From the NCBI GenBank assembly GCA_903877645.1, contig CAIRES010000057.1:1-56332 (forward strand): a stretch of 56,332 nt of DNA. Reading direction: 5' to 3'. Positions 1 through 8,044 of this stretch are shown here, piece after piece (within the stretch, counting starts at the first letter, position 1; each line of letters begins with the position of its first letter). Made by a program: the position numbers and the translations under genes. The notes beneath the pieces are model-generated. The model was not told where the DNA came from. It searched no databases and worked only from the letters and a program-made list of their open reading frames with translations. Source of the stretch: an uncultured Bacteroidota bacterium (GTDB lineage Bacteria; Bacteroidota; Bacteroidia; Chitinophagales; Chitinophagaceae).

Positions 1-724
1 CGTCCTGCCACTCTTTATGCTGCGACAACAGTGCTACCTGTTGGACGATCGTATTCTCATCATGTCGTATAGCCGGCCCTGTCTGCGTGGTTTGTGGGGA
101 GGCTGTCTTGATGCGGTCGAATGTTTGGGTGATGATAGGCATGATTGTAGAGAAGGGTAGCTCGTTCTCTGTGCATATCTTTTCGCAAATAGCCATCAGG
201 TGATTGATGAAATTGTTGCCGATAACTGCGGACAGGTGCAGCCACTTGCGCTGCTCATACTGCGCTTCAAACAGCACATCGGTGATGGCGTGGGCCATCT
301 CCAGCACATAGCGTTTGGCAAGTGGGGATGATGCTTCCCATGCGGTGGGTATGTTGCGGTGGTTGGGCGCATTGTGGCGTAGTATGGAATATACAGGCCA
401 CAGCACGGCGCGGTCTTGCGCTGCGGATGCAATGCTGTCTATGCTCATAGCGCCTGCGGTATGCACCAGCACCGTCTTTTCAAAAGATAACTGTGCGGCC
501 ACATCTGTTATAGCGGCATCAGATACCGCCAGGAAACAAACATCGGCCTTTACATTATTGGCATCGCTTATACTGCCGTACTTTTCTACCAGCAGGCCCT
601 CGGCCAGCTTCTTTACAGCATCGGCATTGCGCCCGAAAACGCCCTTGCATTTATGCCCTGCCGCCACTATGCGCGAGCTGAAGAACCATGCGATATTGCC
701 TGTGCCGATGATAGTGAAGGTCAT
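1..724 (-). CDS. Rossmann-like/DUF2520 oxidoreductase-like protein (3' end outside window)
   Basis: The reading frame enters from the left edge, so only the first 241 residues are visible. It opens with a nucleotide-binding fold: GTGNIA at residues 7-12 after a beta strand, then the loop AVSDAAI typical of NADP-binding pyrroline-carboxylate-reductase-like proteins. The second half (from about residue 130) is helical, with AVIGNNFINHL and the TGPAIRHD stretch seen in the DUF2520 dimerisation domain. Known members of the Rossmann-DUF2520 family have no firm substrate, so no reaction is claimed. The start is the ATG at 724, only 10 bases after the stop of the acyltransferase gene, so the two are probably cotranscribed. 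Composition matches its neighbours. Confidence 0.85.
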   Translation of the reverse strand, partial: MTFTIIGTGNIAWFFSSRIVAAGHKCKGVFGRNADAVKKLAEGLLVEKYGSISDANNVKADVCFLAVSDAAITDVAAQLSFEKTVLVHTAGAMSIDSIASAAQDRAVLWPVYSILRHNAPNHRNIPTAWEASSPLAKRYVLEMAHAITDVLFEAQYEQRKWLHLSAVIGNNFINHLMAICEKICTENELPFSTIMPIITQTFDRIKTASPQTTQTGPAIRHDENTIVQQVALLSQHKEWQD

Positions 725-734
725 AGTGAGTGGT

Positions 735-1478
735 TTATTTATTAGCTACGTAATAGGTTTCCATTTGTAAGTGTACCCGCTCTTTCAAGGCAGGCAGGTC
801 GCTCAAAGAGAGGCCTGCCGTGGGCGTGGGCTCCAGGAAGTGGATGCGGATAGGGCAGGGCCTCGCCCAGAACTTTTTGCCGTGCGGCAGTATCTTGCCT
901 GTATTGAAGATGATGCCCGGCATAATGGGGGTTTGTGTGCGTATTGCCGTTACGAATGCGCCATCAAAGAAGGGTTGTAAAGGTTTGTCGGTCTTGTTGC
1001 GTGTGCCTTCGGGGTACAGGCATAGGTGGATGCCCATGTTCAGCGTTTCGTTCATTTTAGAGAAACTGTCGCGGCGGCTTTCTTCCTTCTTACGGTCCAG
1101 CAGTATAGAGCCTGTTTTATAGATCATGCCGAACAGCGGTGTCTTGGCCATTTCTATTTTAGCAAGTGTCTTATTTGGGCCCGGTATCCATGGCGAGGAT
1201 ACGGGTATATCGGCCAGGGAGTTGTGGTTGATGACCACTACATATTGCTGTCCCTTCTTAAAGTTCTTCTTACCTCTGCGGCTTACCGGGCAAAAAACCA
1301 GTGGCATATATACCCCCATCCATATCCGGAAGACCACATGCAGTGCCCGTGCCCTCGAGGGTTCTTTGAGCAGCGAGATGATCCAGATCGGGATGTACAC
1401 CACCAGCATAGTGATGGCAAAGACCACCAATGCATAGATAATGAATAATGCCCCGAGTATGTTCTTTATTGTCTTCAT
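735..1478 (-). CDS. plsC: 1-acyl-sn-glycerol-3-phosphate acyltransferase (PlsC family)
   Basis: A 247-residue membrane acyltransferase expected to transfer a second acyl chain to lysophosphatidic acid at the inner membrane in phospholipid synthesis. Visible signatures are one or two hydrophobic N-terminal segments (about residues 7-37), the catalytic HX4D box (H85 to D90, in NHNSLAD), and the glycerol-phosphate-binding PEGTR at 156-160, followed by GAFV and IMPG blocks at the usual spacing. The length is normal for bacterial PlsC. The gene is followed after 10 bases by the DUF2520 gene and is preceded by a palindromic intergenic repeat. Related PlsC-like enzymes can act on other lysolipids, so the exact acceptor is inferred. 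Confidence 0.9.
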   Translation of the reverse strand: MKTIKNILGALFIIYALVVFAITMLVVYIPIWIISLLKEPSRARALHVVFRIWMGVYMPLVFCPVSRRGKKNFKKGQQYVVVINHNSLADIPVSSPWIPGPNKTLAKIEMAKTPLFGMIYKTGSILLDRKKEESRRDSFSKMNETLNMGIHLCLYPEGTRNKTDKPLQPFFDGAFVTAIRTQTPIMPGIIFNTGKILPHGKKFWARPCPIRIHFLEPTPTAGLSLSDLPALKERVHLQMETYYVANK

Positions 1479-1533
1479 TAGTTCTTGTTCTATTATCCAA
1501 TCAGGTGATCAAGATCCGGCGCGAAAATTTCCA

Positions 1534-1637
1534 CCACATAGGCACATAGAGCAGATAGCTTATGTGGTCTGCACCCCATTTTGCGAGTGCACATAGGCGC
1601 AATTACCCGCTCCTATGTGGTCTATGTGCCTATGTGG
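1534..1637. repeat. Inverted repeat element with 16-bp CACATAG-type arms (copy 1)
   Basis: Perfect 16-bp arms (CCACATAGGCACATAG at 1534-1549, its complement at 1622-1637) enclose about 70 bases that hold further ATGTGG-type words. A second copy in the same layout lies at 8183-8287. It occupies the gap between ung and plsC and has no coding potential. Confidence 0.8.
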
Positions 1638-1684
1638 TAGCCCTGAATAACACCAAATTATATTTTCAAAGTTAAATCTACTTG

Positions 1685-2356
1685 TTATAAACTCCAGTCT
1701 ATTGGTTTTTCGCCCTGCTGCTGCAACCATTGATTGGCCTTGCTGAAGTGGTGGCTGCCAAAGAACCCACTGTGCGCAGAGAAGGGCGACGGATGCGCCG
1801 CCTTCAGCACCAGGTGCTTATTGGTATCTATCAGTTCAGCTTTGTTTTGTGCAAATTTACCCCAAAGCAGGAATACTAAATGTTCCTTATCCTTTGATAT
1901 ATGCCGGATCACCTCATCGGTAAAGGTATGCCATCCTGCCTGTGCGTGCGAATTAGGGCTGTTGGCCACCACGGTGAGCGAGGCATTGAGCAGCAGCACA
2001 CCCTGCTTTGCCCAAGGCTCCAGGTTGCCGGTATGGGGTATGGCTATGTTCAGGTCGGCATGTAGCTCTTTAAAGATATTGACCAATGAGGGTGGGGGAG
2101 CCACGCCATCCGGCACTGAGAACGACAGCCCATGTGCCTGCCCCGCATTGTGATAAGGGTCCTGCCCTATGATCACCACCTTTACATTGCTGAAGGGTGT
2201 TTTATCAAACGCATTAAAGATGAGTTTCCCGGGTGGATATATCACCTTGCCTGCCTGTTTCTCTTCCTTCAGAAAATGCACGATCTGCCCGAAGTAGGGC
2301 TTATCAAACTCCTCCTTCAACTCTTCCTTCCAACTGGCTTCTATGTTTACGTCCAT
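1685..2356 (-). CDS. ung: Uracil-DNA glycosylase (family 1)
   Basis: Removes uracil from DNA to start base excision repair. The 223-residue protein carries all family-1 hallmarks: the water-activating loop GQDPYH at residues 64-69 with catalytic D66, the proline-rich loop VAPPPSL (85-91), the LLLNASLTV block around 121-129, and the DNA-intercalation loop HPSPFSA at 188-194. Its length equals that of typical bacterial Ung. The ATG at 2356 gives the normal N-terminus. It is transcribed in the same direction as plsC but is separated from it by about 200 bases holding a palindromic repeat, so it is probably its own unit. Confidence 0.97.
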   Translation of the reverse strand: MDVNIEASWKEELKEEFDKPYFGQIVHFLKEEKQAGKVIYPPGKLIFNAFDKTPFSNVKVVIIGQDPYHNAGQAHGLSFSVPDGVAPPPSLVNIFKELHADLNIAIPHTGNLEPWAKQGVLLLNASLTVVANSPNSHAQAGWHTFTDEVIRHISKDKEHLVFLLWGKFAQNKAELIDTNKHLVLKAAHPSPFSAHSGFFGSHHFSKANQWLQQQGEKPIDWSL

Positions 2357-2481
2357 GGTGGTTTTGCGAGGGATAAATTTATGAAGGAAAATAGTAAGTA
2401 CGATAAATGTGGATAACTCTATTTATTACTTTCTTGCCGGGTATTGTCTGAACTATGATTGCGGAACATCACGAACAACGG

Positions 2482-2748
2482 GTTACACCGGGTAGACCTC
2501 TCTCCGGTCTCTCCAAAGGAGAGAAGATGTTATCTGCTTCACTTATTTTATAGCCTTTCAATTAGACTTCTGCTTTTATTTTTTCTTGCCGACCTAAGGA
2601 GGTATCTATACTCGCGTACTCTACGCTCCAAATGTCCCACTCGTTGCAAACTTTTTTTGTGGATAACTCTGATCATAATTTTTTATGTAAGTGAGTATTG
2701 ACAAGGGTTTTGGCCGTATTTATTTTTTCAGATGTCCCATTGGGTGTC
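2482..2748. repeat. 267-bp direct repeat, copy A
   Basis: It aligns without gaps to 2833-3099 with roughly ten substitutions (about 96% identity by eye). It contains a CTCTCC/GGAGAG hairpin near its start, a T7 run followed by TGTGGATAA (2658-2666, the complement of a perfect DnaA box), and a TGATCA site. Confidence 0.85.
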
Positions 2749-2757
2749 CCGTTTTTT

Positions 2758-2812
2758 TAGTCGTTAGTCGTTAGTTGTTAGTCGTTAGTAGATAGTAAAT
2801 AGTAGATAGTCG
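2758..2812. repeat. Low-complexity TAGTCGT/TAGTAGA stretch
   Basis: Short imperfect tandem words (AGTCGTT, AGTAGAT, AGTAAAT) fill the space between the two 267-bp copies. AGTCGTTA recurs just after copy B at 3121-3128, so these words appear to be part of the repeated unit's boundary. Confidence 0.6.
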
Positions 2813-2832
2813 GGTTTTTAATCCTGGAATTT

Positions 2833-3099
2833 GTTACATCTGGTAGACCTCTCTCCGGTTTCTCCAAAGGAGAGAAGATGTTATCTGCTTCACTTATTTT
2901 ATAGTCTTTCAATTAGACTTCTGCTTTTATTTTTTCTTGCCGACCTAAGGAGGTATCTATACTCGCGTACTCTATGCTCCAAATGTCCCGTTCGTTGCAA
3001 ACTTTTTTTGTGGATAACTCTGATCATGATTTTTTATGTAAGTGAGTATTGATAAGGGTTCTGGCCGTATTTATTTTTTCAGATGTCCCATTGAGTGTC
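2833..3099. repeat. 267-bp direct repeat, copy B
   Basis: Second copy, offset 351 bases from copy A and of identical length. It is preceded by AATCCTGGAATTTGTTAC (from 2820), which reappears at 3128 as the start of a third, aborted copy. It carries the same TGTGGATAA word at 3009-3017. Confidence 0.85.
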
Positions 3100-3173
3100 A
3101 CATTTGGGACATAGCACATTAGTCGTTAATCCTGGAATTTGTTACACCGGGTGCGCTGTAATCCTGCGCGTGT

Positions 3174-3193
3174 AGAGGCAAGATCTTGCCTCT
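3174..3193. repeat. 20-bp perfect palindrome
   Basis: AGAGGCAAGA followed directly by TCTTGCCTCT, with no loop bases. It sits in gene-free DNA, so it may be a mobile palindromic repeat or a protein site. No poly-T follows, so it is not a standard terminator. Confidence 0.7.
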
Positions 3194-3291
3194 CTGTAAT
3201 GCGGGTATTGCGTTTTATGGGTGCCATTGATGGGTATGGTACATTTTAACTCGCAAAGGTCCGGTGGAAATAGGGAAGCGCGAAATTGAAG

Positions 3292-3347
3292 TTCTATGAT
3301 AGTACAGGTACGTGCCTATGACAGAACGCTACGAGACTATCATAGAA
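3292..3347. repeat. 12-bp inverted repeat around a 32-base spacer
   Basis: TTCTATGATAGT at 3292-3303 is matched exactly by ACTATCATAGAA at 3336-3347. The spacer has a small imperfect palindrome around TACGT. The function is unknown. Confidence 0.7.
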
Positions 3348-3509
3348 AAAAGTTTGCAGGCGGGGCAAGGGTTTGCGCTGATTTTTACTTCTTTTTTAGG
3401 GACTTGTAGTGGAGGTGTGAAAAAGGTGGTTATTAAAATTCGTATGGATGTGGGATGTTATTTGTATAGGCATCCGGCGTGAGACGCCAATTGCAGATTT
3501 GCTGTATTA

Positions 3510-3526
3510 GGCGGTTGCAAACCGCC
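3510..3526. repeat. REP-like hairpin with GTTGCAAAC core
   Basis: GGCGGTT-GCA-AACCGCC: a 7-bp stem with a GCA loop. The same TT-GCA-AA architecture with different outer stem bases occurs at 46938-46954 beside a RAYT transposase remnant. A smaller GGCGT/ACGCC hairpin lies about 20 bases upstream. Confidence 0.65.
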
Positions 3527-3601
3527 GAGATTTGTGAGACACGAGTTAGCTATGCTCTTGGCTCTGCGACAAACTCGCGCCAGTGGGTGCTATTTCTTAT
3601 C

Positions 3602-3632
3602 TTGCAAAACTGAAAATAATAATCTACATTTG
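3602..3632 (+). promoter_or_regulatory. Bacteroidota-type promoter of the ATPase cassette
   Basis: TTG at 3602-3604 (-33 element), a 20-base spacer and TACATTTG at 3625-3632 (exact TAnnTTTG -7 element). This predicts transcription from about 3639 and a leader of roughly 28 bases before the ATG at 3667. It is the only box in this window where both promoter elements are seen at the usual spacing. Confidence 0.7.
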
Positions 3633-3666
3633 ATAATAAATAATCTGTCACACATACCTATTAAAC

Positions 3667-5760
3667 ATGCAAGAAAGAAACGGGCTATCCGGAATATCTA
3701 TAAAAAATTTCAGGGCGCTTAACGGGAAATTTGATTTTGATTTTGCACCTGTGACCATACTAACTGGAGCAAATAGTAGTGGCAAGAGCAGTATCACAAA
3801 AGCCTTGCTGTTGCTAAAGAATATGATCGGAGACAAGCTAGATAATGAAAATCCATTTCGAAATTTTGGCAATCTTGAAATTGATAGTGAGTTAAACATT
3901 GGTACTTTTGATTTTTGGGTAAACAATAAACAGGACGATGATAAAACGGTGTCTTTTACCTTTCCGTTTTATTTTATAAATATGCTCAATGATTATTCGC
4001 TTGAGATAACCTATTCTAAAAGAGAGGCTGTAACACCATATGGCGAATTAAGCAGAATAAGAATTTACAATAACGATAGTAGGTCAGATATTTTTGTGGT
4101 GGATAAAGCTCAATTTCGTTTTAATTTTGTTGAGGTATGGAGCAGCATTGAGGAGTTTTATGACAAATTAAGTGAGTTACAATCTTTCGTAGAAAAGATT
4201 TCGCATCGGTATAACGATCTGGCTCTTTCTTGGCAAAATTATTCCGGAGGTGAGTTTGATAGCCCATCTAACATAGTCTATCATTTTTTAAGTGGAACTA
4301 TGGGAAATTATAAATCGCTTGATGATGTAGAAACTTGTACTTATGAAATGTTTTTTTCAGTTTTAAGTCCGAAGGAAATTGAAGAGTTTAACTATTTCAA
4401 GAATACAATATTTTTAACAAAACCCTGGAAATTTAATGAGCATGAAAATATCAAATCCATTTCAGAACCGATTGTTGATATAGAATACCCTTTACTGACT
4501 TATGACATTGTTAATAAGCCGGGCGGAAGCGAAAACGGAACATCTCCTTTTCCATCCAAGGAGATGCGGGAATATTCGGAAAAACTTAAAATTAGGAATA
4601 AGCAGTTTACCAGCGAACAAAAGCAGCAATTAAAAAAAATACAGCAAACTGAGTTGCAAATACTAAATAAGATTATATCTACAACAGATGATATAGTTTT
4701 GGATCCACTTACCGGTTTCATCATACGGAAATTAGATTTTCAATTCACCAAAATATTTAAACACGATATTATTACTTTTATTCAGGAAACAGAAGATCAC
4801 AATTATATTTCTGCGTTCGAAAAAGAAATAGAAAATAGGCAGGATGAATCCGAATTGTTTTCAACGAGCTGGATTTTGGATGGAGCTAATGAAACGAATT
4901 TTTGGCGTGCGTATGGTGGTTATTCTTCAAATAAAAATAATTTCATTGAAGGTATTATCATCAACTCTATAAAAGGAAATATGGAGGCCATTGTTGAGTC
5001 ATTCAAGCAATTAGAGTTCGTCCCTGCTACAAGGAACCCCATGGGTGACAGGTATTATTCTCTTAAAGAAAAAAACAATTATTTTTCAAAAACAATAGCT
5101 AACTTAATAACAACAGATAGCCACAATTTTTCTGCAATTGCTGAGAAAATAAACGGTTCTTTGAGTAAGCTTGGAGTTGCTGAGCAGCTCCATTTATCAC
5201 TTTCAGCCGATGGTTCCTATATTGTGATTTCGTTAGGCGGTGTTGATAAGCGACAAATTAATTTAGCTGATCATGGAAATGGAATTAATCAGTTACTTCC
5301 TATTATTTTGAAAATTGCAATAAGTATCGAGCTTGATTACCAAGATTATATTGAAAGAGCAACTGCAAAAGACAGAGGTGGAAATGAAGAATTGTATTAC
5401 TCAAGACCGGTATTCATTATCGAAGAACCCGAAATGGGTTTACATCCATCATTACAATCTAAACTTGCAGATGTTATCATTGAATGGTCGAAGTCTGTAA
5501 ACCTAATCGTAGAAACGCATAGCGAGTACCTTATCCGCAGACTGCAAGGCTTAGTAGTTGATGGCAGTGTAAAATCAGAACAAATCAAAATATACTATTT
5601 CCATACTCCCACGGATATTCCTGCAGGAGAGTCGCAAGTATATTCTATTGACATTAATAGCGATGGGTCATTATCGAAAAATTTTGGTAAAGGATTTCTA
5701 GATGAGGCAAGCAATTTGAATATAGCACTTTATAACTATAGCAAGGAACAACATAACTAA
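3667..5760 (+). CDS. SMC/OLD-like AAA ATPase with DUF3696-like C-terminus
   Basis: A 697-residue cytoplasmic ABC-type ATPase. The N-terminus gives the AAA_15/AAA_23 opening: a strand-helix lead, then Walker A GANSSGKSS at residues 34-42. A long insert (about 60-450) replaces the SMC coiled coil. Near the C-terminus are Walker B plus the D-loop-like IIEEPEMGLHPS (about 583-594) and the switch histidine in VETHSEYL (about 616). The last 60 residues, with NFGKGFLDEASNL, resemble DUF3696. Ten bases around the next start (TAA GCG ATG) couple it to the 309-aa partner. Both genes are clearly more AT-rich than their surroundings, which suggests acquisition. ATPases of this class are common motors or sensors in two-gene phage-defence systems. 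That role here is inference, and the nearest named systems (PARIS, Septu, Gabija) do not match the partner. Confidence 0.85.
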   Translation: MQERNGLSGISIKNFRALNGKFDFDFAPVTILTGANSSGKSSITKALLLLKNMIGDKLDNENPFRNFGNLEIDSELNIGTFDFWVNNKQDDDKTVSFTFPFYFINMLNDYSLEITYSKREAVTPYGELSRIRIYNNDSRSDIFVVDKAQFRFNFVEVWSSIEEFYDKLSELQSFVEKISHRYNDLALSWQNYSGGEFDSPSNIVYHFLSGTMGNYKSLDDVETCTYEMFFSVLSPKEIEEFNYFKNTIFLTKPWKFNEHENIKSISEPIVDIEYPLLTYDIVNKPGGSENGTSPFPSKEMREYSEKLKIRNKQFTSEQKQQLKKIQQTELQILNKIISTTDDIVLDPLTGFIIRKLDFQFTKIFKHDIITFIQETEDHNYISAFEKEIENRQDESELFSTSWILDGANETNFWRAYGGYSSNKNNFIEGIIINSIKGNMEAIVESFKQLEFVPATRNPMGDRYYSLKEKNNYFSKTIANLITTDSHNFSAIAEKINGSLSKLGVAEQLHLSLSADGSYIVISLGGVDKRQINLADHGNGINQLLPIILKIAISIELDYQDYIERATAKDRGGNEELYYSRPVFIIEEPEMGLHPSLQSKLADVIIEWSKSVNLIVETHSEYLIRRLQGLVVDGSVKSEQIKIYYFHTPTDIPAGESQVYSIDINSDGSLSKNFGKGFLDEASNLNIALYNYSKEQHN

Positions 5761-5763
5761 GCG

Positions 5764-6693
5764 ATGGCTCGTCCAATTGTATTTTTATCAGCAGATTTTT
5801 TCGTTTCATTTTGTAAACATCTTTCGCAGCCGTTCGAGAAGGTGCCATCAACAATGCAGTATCTCCACAATTTGATATTTCATAAGGCTGAAATTTTCAT
5901 AAATCTTGATGCTGAGGAAATAAAAAATATTATCTCTCTTAACCCCGTAGATATTGCGAAGATTGCAGATGAGGATGGAGGCATTTTAGCTGGTCGACTG
6001 CAAAATATTTCTTCGCAGAATCTTGTTAAGTCATGTAAGAGCGAAATTGAAATTTTTAGAGCAAAGAATTATGCTCAATTCAATTCATTGATTAAGAAGC
6101 CTAATTTTGTTTTCCTATCAGAAAGCAAGGCGTTTTGCAATGAAGTCAGCACAGAATTCGGAATAGTTTGTATGTCAAAGGAATTGGAACTACATGAACA
6201 AAATACGAGGGTAGAGATTAAACATATTCCTGCGTACACTGACATTCAGATAGATTCGATTATGGGTGCAATGCCTAATAGCCACGGCGTAATAGTAGTA
6301 GATCCATATCTATTTACTAAGGGTATTTTCCTTGAGCGTTTTTTGGGGAAATTAATTAGTAAAGAGCTAAAGGTAAATCACATAATAACGCTTATTTGCA
6401 GTGATAAAAATAAAGATAAAGCCTCAATTGAAAATTCAATTAACAGAATAAGAAGTAATAGCGGGCTAAACATTGAACTCTTTTTCAATCGATATATACA
6501 TGATAGAATAGTTTTCAGTAATTCATTTTATTTGACTTGCGGTTACGGATTTCGAGAAAATTATCCAGATGCTACAGAATGGTATATTCCTGCGATAGGA
6601 ATTTATTTTGATCAATATATTGATCGAAAAAACGCCAGCACCAAATTTTTAAAAAGCGAGTCTAAAAAATCGCGTAATTATCTCACGAATTAG
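5764..6693 (+). CDS. Partner of the AAA ATPase, with HDR motif (possible PLD-like/MIT_C-like effector)
   Basis: This 309-residue protein is not confidently recognised. It starts three bases after the ATPase stop, so it is translationally linked. No signal peptide or membrane segment is visible. The N-terminal half is mixed helix and strand with no known motif. The C-terminal half looks like a single alpha/beta domain: strand GVIVVDPYLF (about 176-185), a helix, strand IITLIC, a helix rich in Asn and Ser, then NRYIHDRIVFS (about 242-252) and LTCGYGF. A DPY strand followed by an HDR strand and a glycine-rich turn is what PLD-fold MIT_C-type domains show, with the histidine as the would-be catalytic residue. 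That assignment rests on motif order only. A toxic nuclease or lipase effector controlled by the ATPase is the working guess. Confidence 0.75.
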   Translation: MARPIVFLSADFFVSFCKHLSQPFEKVPSTMQYLHNLIFHKAEIFINLDAEEIKNIISLNPVDIAKIADEDGGILAGRLQNISSQNLVKSCKSEIEIFRAKNYAQFNSLIKKPNFVFLSESKAFCNEVSTEFGIVCMSKELELHEQNTRVEIKHIPAYTDIQIDSIMGAMPNSHGVIVVDPYLFTKGIFLERFLGKLISKELKVNHIITLICSDKNKDKASIENSINRIRSNSGLNIELFFNRYIHDRIVFSNSFYLTCGYGFRENYPDATEWYIPAIGIYFDQYIDRKNASTKFLKSESKKSRNYLTN

Positions 6694-6957
6694 TGTCTTT
6701 TAATGATTAACCATTTTTGGCTAAAGCCGCCCATGTGTGGCTTAGCCCCCGGCATGAAGGCCAGGGCAACTGGTGTGGTTCGCGCTACATCCCCCTTCGC
6801 TCTGCATAGGCCTTCGCTACAAGGGGGAATTTCCACAGCGAGTATGTGCGAGTGTATATCTTTCCTTCGTCAAGATGACAAAGCGTGCGAAAGAAAAAGT
6901 GAGCAAAAAAGATAATGCACGTTAATCCGGGGAAGCCCCTTTAGGGGTTTGGGGTTT
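6694..6957. other. Intergenic region with palindromic repeat fragments
   Basis: No gene. GGCTAAAGCC and GGCTTAGCC words near 6719-6748 form a small imperfect hairpin. A second element at 6787-6834 (ACATCCCCCTTCG ... AAGGGGGAAT) reappears in reverse orientation at 43821-43880. A further GCCCC/GGGG hairpin lies at about 6927-6955, just after the cassette and before the convergent FAH gene. Confidence 0.6.
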
Positions 6958-7569
6958 CTACCTCACCTCCACCTCCATCACCTTCTTACCTTCCAATATC
7001 CCCTCCAGCTTATCATCGCGCTGCACGGGGCCTACGCCGGCGGGTGTGCCGGTGAAGATCATGTCGCCGATGTTGAGGGTAAAGAAGCGAGAGACGTAGG
7101 CGATGATGTGGTCTATGGAGAAGATCATATCGCGGGTATGGCCGTCTTGTACGCTGTTGCCGTTTTGCAGTAATTGGAAGTGCAGGTCGTGCACGTCCAT
7201 GCCTTCGGGTATAGGGGCGAAGGTGCCGGCCACGGCCGAGCCATCGAATGCTTTGGCGATCTCCCAGGGCAGGCCTTTCTGCTGCTGGGCGCGCTGTATG
7301 TCGCGGGCGGTGAAGTCTATGCCCAGGGTCACCTGGTCGTAGTATTTGCGGGCAAATTTTTCCTGTATATGCTTGCCGTTCTTGCAGATCTTGAGCACGA
7401 GCTCGCACTCATAGTGCAGGTCTTGCGTGAAGTCGGGATAGTAGAGCTGCTTGCCGGGGAGCAGCAGTGCGCCCTTGGGCTTCATGAAAATGACAGGGGT
7501 GGTGGGGAGGTCATTCTTTAATTCTTTGGCGTGATCTGCGTAATTTCGCCCTACACAAATTATTTTCAT
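6958..7569 (-). CDS. Fumarylacetoacetate hydrolase (FAH) family protein
   Basis: A cytoplasmic enzyme of the FAH superfamily, which cleaves or decarboxylates beta-diketo acids. It has 203 residues, the size of a single catalytic domain. It begins with CVGRNYADHAKEL, the usual family start. Metal ligands are visible as E54 and E56 (HYECE) and D85 (GIDFTARD), and the active-site lysine block PWEIAKAFDGSA covers 101-112. MIFTGTPAGVG near the C-terminus is the conserved substrate-lid segment. Substrates vary widely (acylpyruvate, oxaloacetate, homoprotocatechuate derivatives), so none is assigned. It is divergent from the thioesterase gene, with only 14 bases between the two starts. Confidence 0.92.
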   Translation of the reverse strand: MKIICVGRNYADHAKELKNDLPTTPVIFMKPKGALLLPGKQLYYPDFTQDLHYECELVLKICKNGKHIQEKFARKYYDQVTLGIDFTARDIQRAQQQKGLPWEIAKAFDGSAVAGTFAPIPEGMDVHDLHFQLLQNGNSVQDGHTRDMIFSIDHIIAYVSRFFTLNIGDMIFTGTPAGVGPVQRDDKLEGILEGKKVMEVEVR

Positions 7570-7583
7570 CTTAGCTACCGTTT

Positions 7584-8021
7584 ATGAGTCGTGTAAAGTT
7601 AAAGTTTCCTGCGGAAAATCCATTGTATGTGGCCACGATACCTGTGCGCATCGGCGATATTAATTATGGCGGGCATGTAGGCAATGATGCGGTGCTGTCC
7701 GTCATACACGAGGCGCGTATGCAACTGCTGGCACACTATGGCGCTACGGAGCTGAACATTGATGGATGCGCGCTGATAATGGCCGATGTGGAGATAGCGT
7801 ACAAGGGCGAGTCGTTCTATGGCGATGTGCTGAATGTGCAGATGTATGCGGATGAGGTAACGGAACATTCGTTCAGCCTGCTGTACCATATCTCTGTATT
7901 GCGGGATGGTGTGCCGAAGGATGTGGCGCATGGCCGCACGGGGATGGTGTGCTTTGACTATGAGGAGCGGAAGATAGTGGCGATGGGGGAGGGGCTGCGG
8001 GCGATTCTGGGTGCGAGGTAG
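7584..8021 (+). CDS. Acyl-CoA thioesterase, hotdog fold (4HBT/YbgC-like)
   Basis: A 145-residue single hotdog domain that should hydrolyse an acyl-CoA thioester. The signature VRIGDINYGGHVGNDA at 21-36 corresponds to the YbgC/FadM pattern, with D25 as the catalytic aspartate, followed by the long central helix with HEAR. The middle strand EIAYKGESFYGD is also typical. The substrate is unknown. It is divergently paired with the FAH gene; a shared control region of 14 bases would be unusually short, so the promoter of each must lie inside the other gene's 5' end. Confidence 0.88.
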   Translation: MSRVKLKFPAENPLYVATIPVRIGDINYGGHVGNDAVLSVIHEARMQLLAHYGATELNIDGCALIMADVEIAYKGESFYGDVLNVQMYADEVTEHSFSLLYHISVLRDGVPKDVAHGRTGMVCFDYEERKIVAMGEGLRAILGAR

Positions 8022-8044
8022 TTTGCCGTTGCGTGGGGTTCACA

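Larger units (their letters stand above)
2357..3666. other. 1.3-kb gene-free region packed with repeats
   Basis: No credible gene lies here. The region holds two 267-bp direct copies (2482-2748 and 2833-3099), a TAGTCGT-type low-complexity stretch (2758-2812), a third partial start of the repeat unit at 3128, a 20-bp palindrome (3174-3193), a 12-bp inverted repeat (3292-3347), a REP-like hairpin (3510-3526), and the promoter of the downstream ATPase cassette. Short open frames inside the two direct copies (2459-2701, 2831-3052) are near-identical and have no recognisable product. Confidence 0.8.

Noticed and set aside
2408-3017. Replication origin
   Set aside because: DnaA-box words are present, but no dnaA, AT-rich unwinding element or skew information; left as a finding only.
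2459-3052. Two near-identical small frames in the 267-bp repeats
   Set aside because: No start context, no family, and both are a consequence of the DNA duplication; kept as repeats rather than genes.
3667-6693. PARIS, Septu or Gabija system
   Set aside because: The partner has no Toprim (AriB), HNH (PtuB) or helicase (GajB) motifs.
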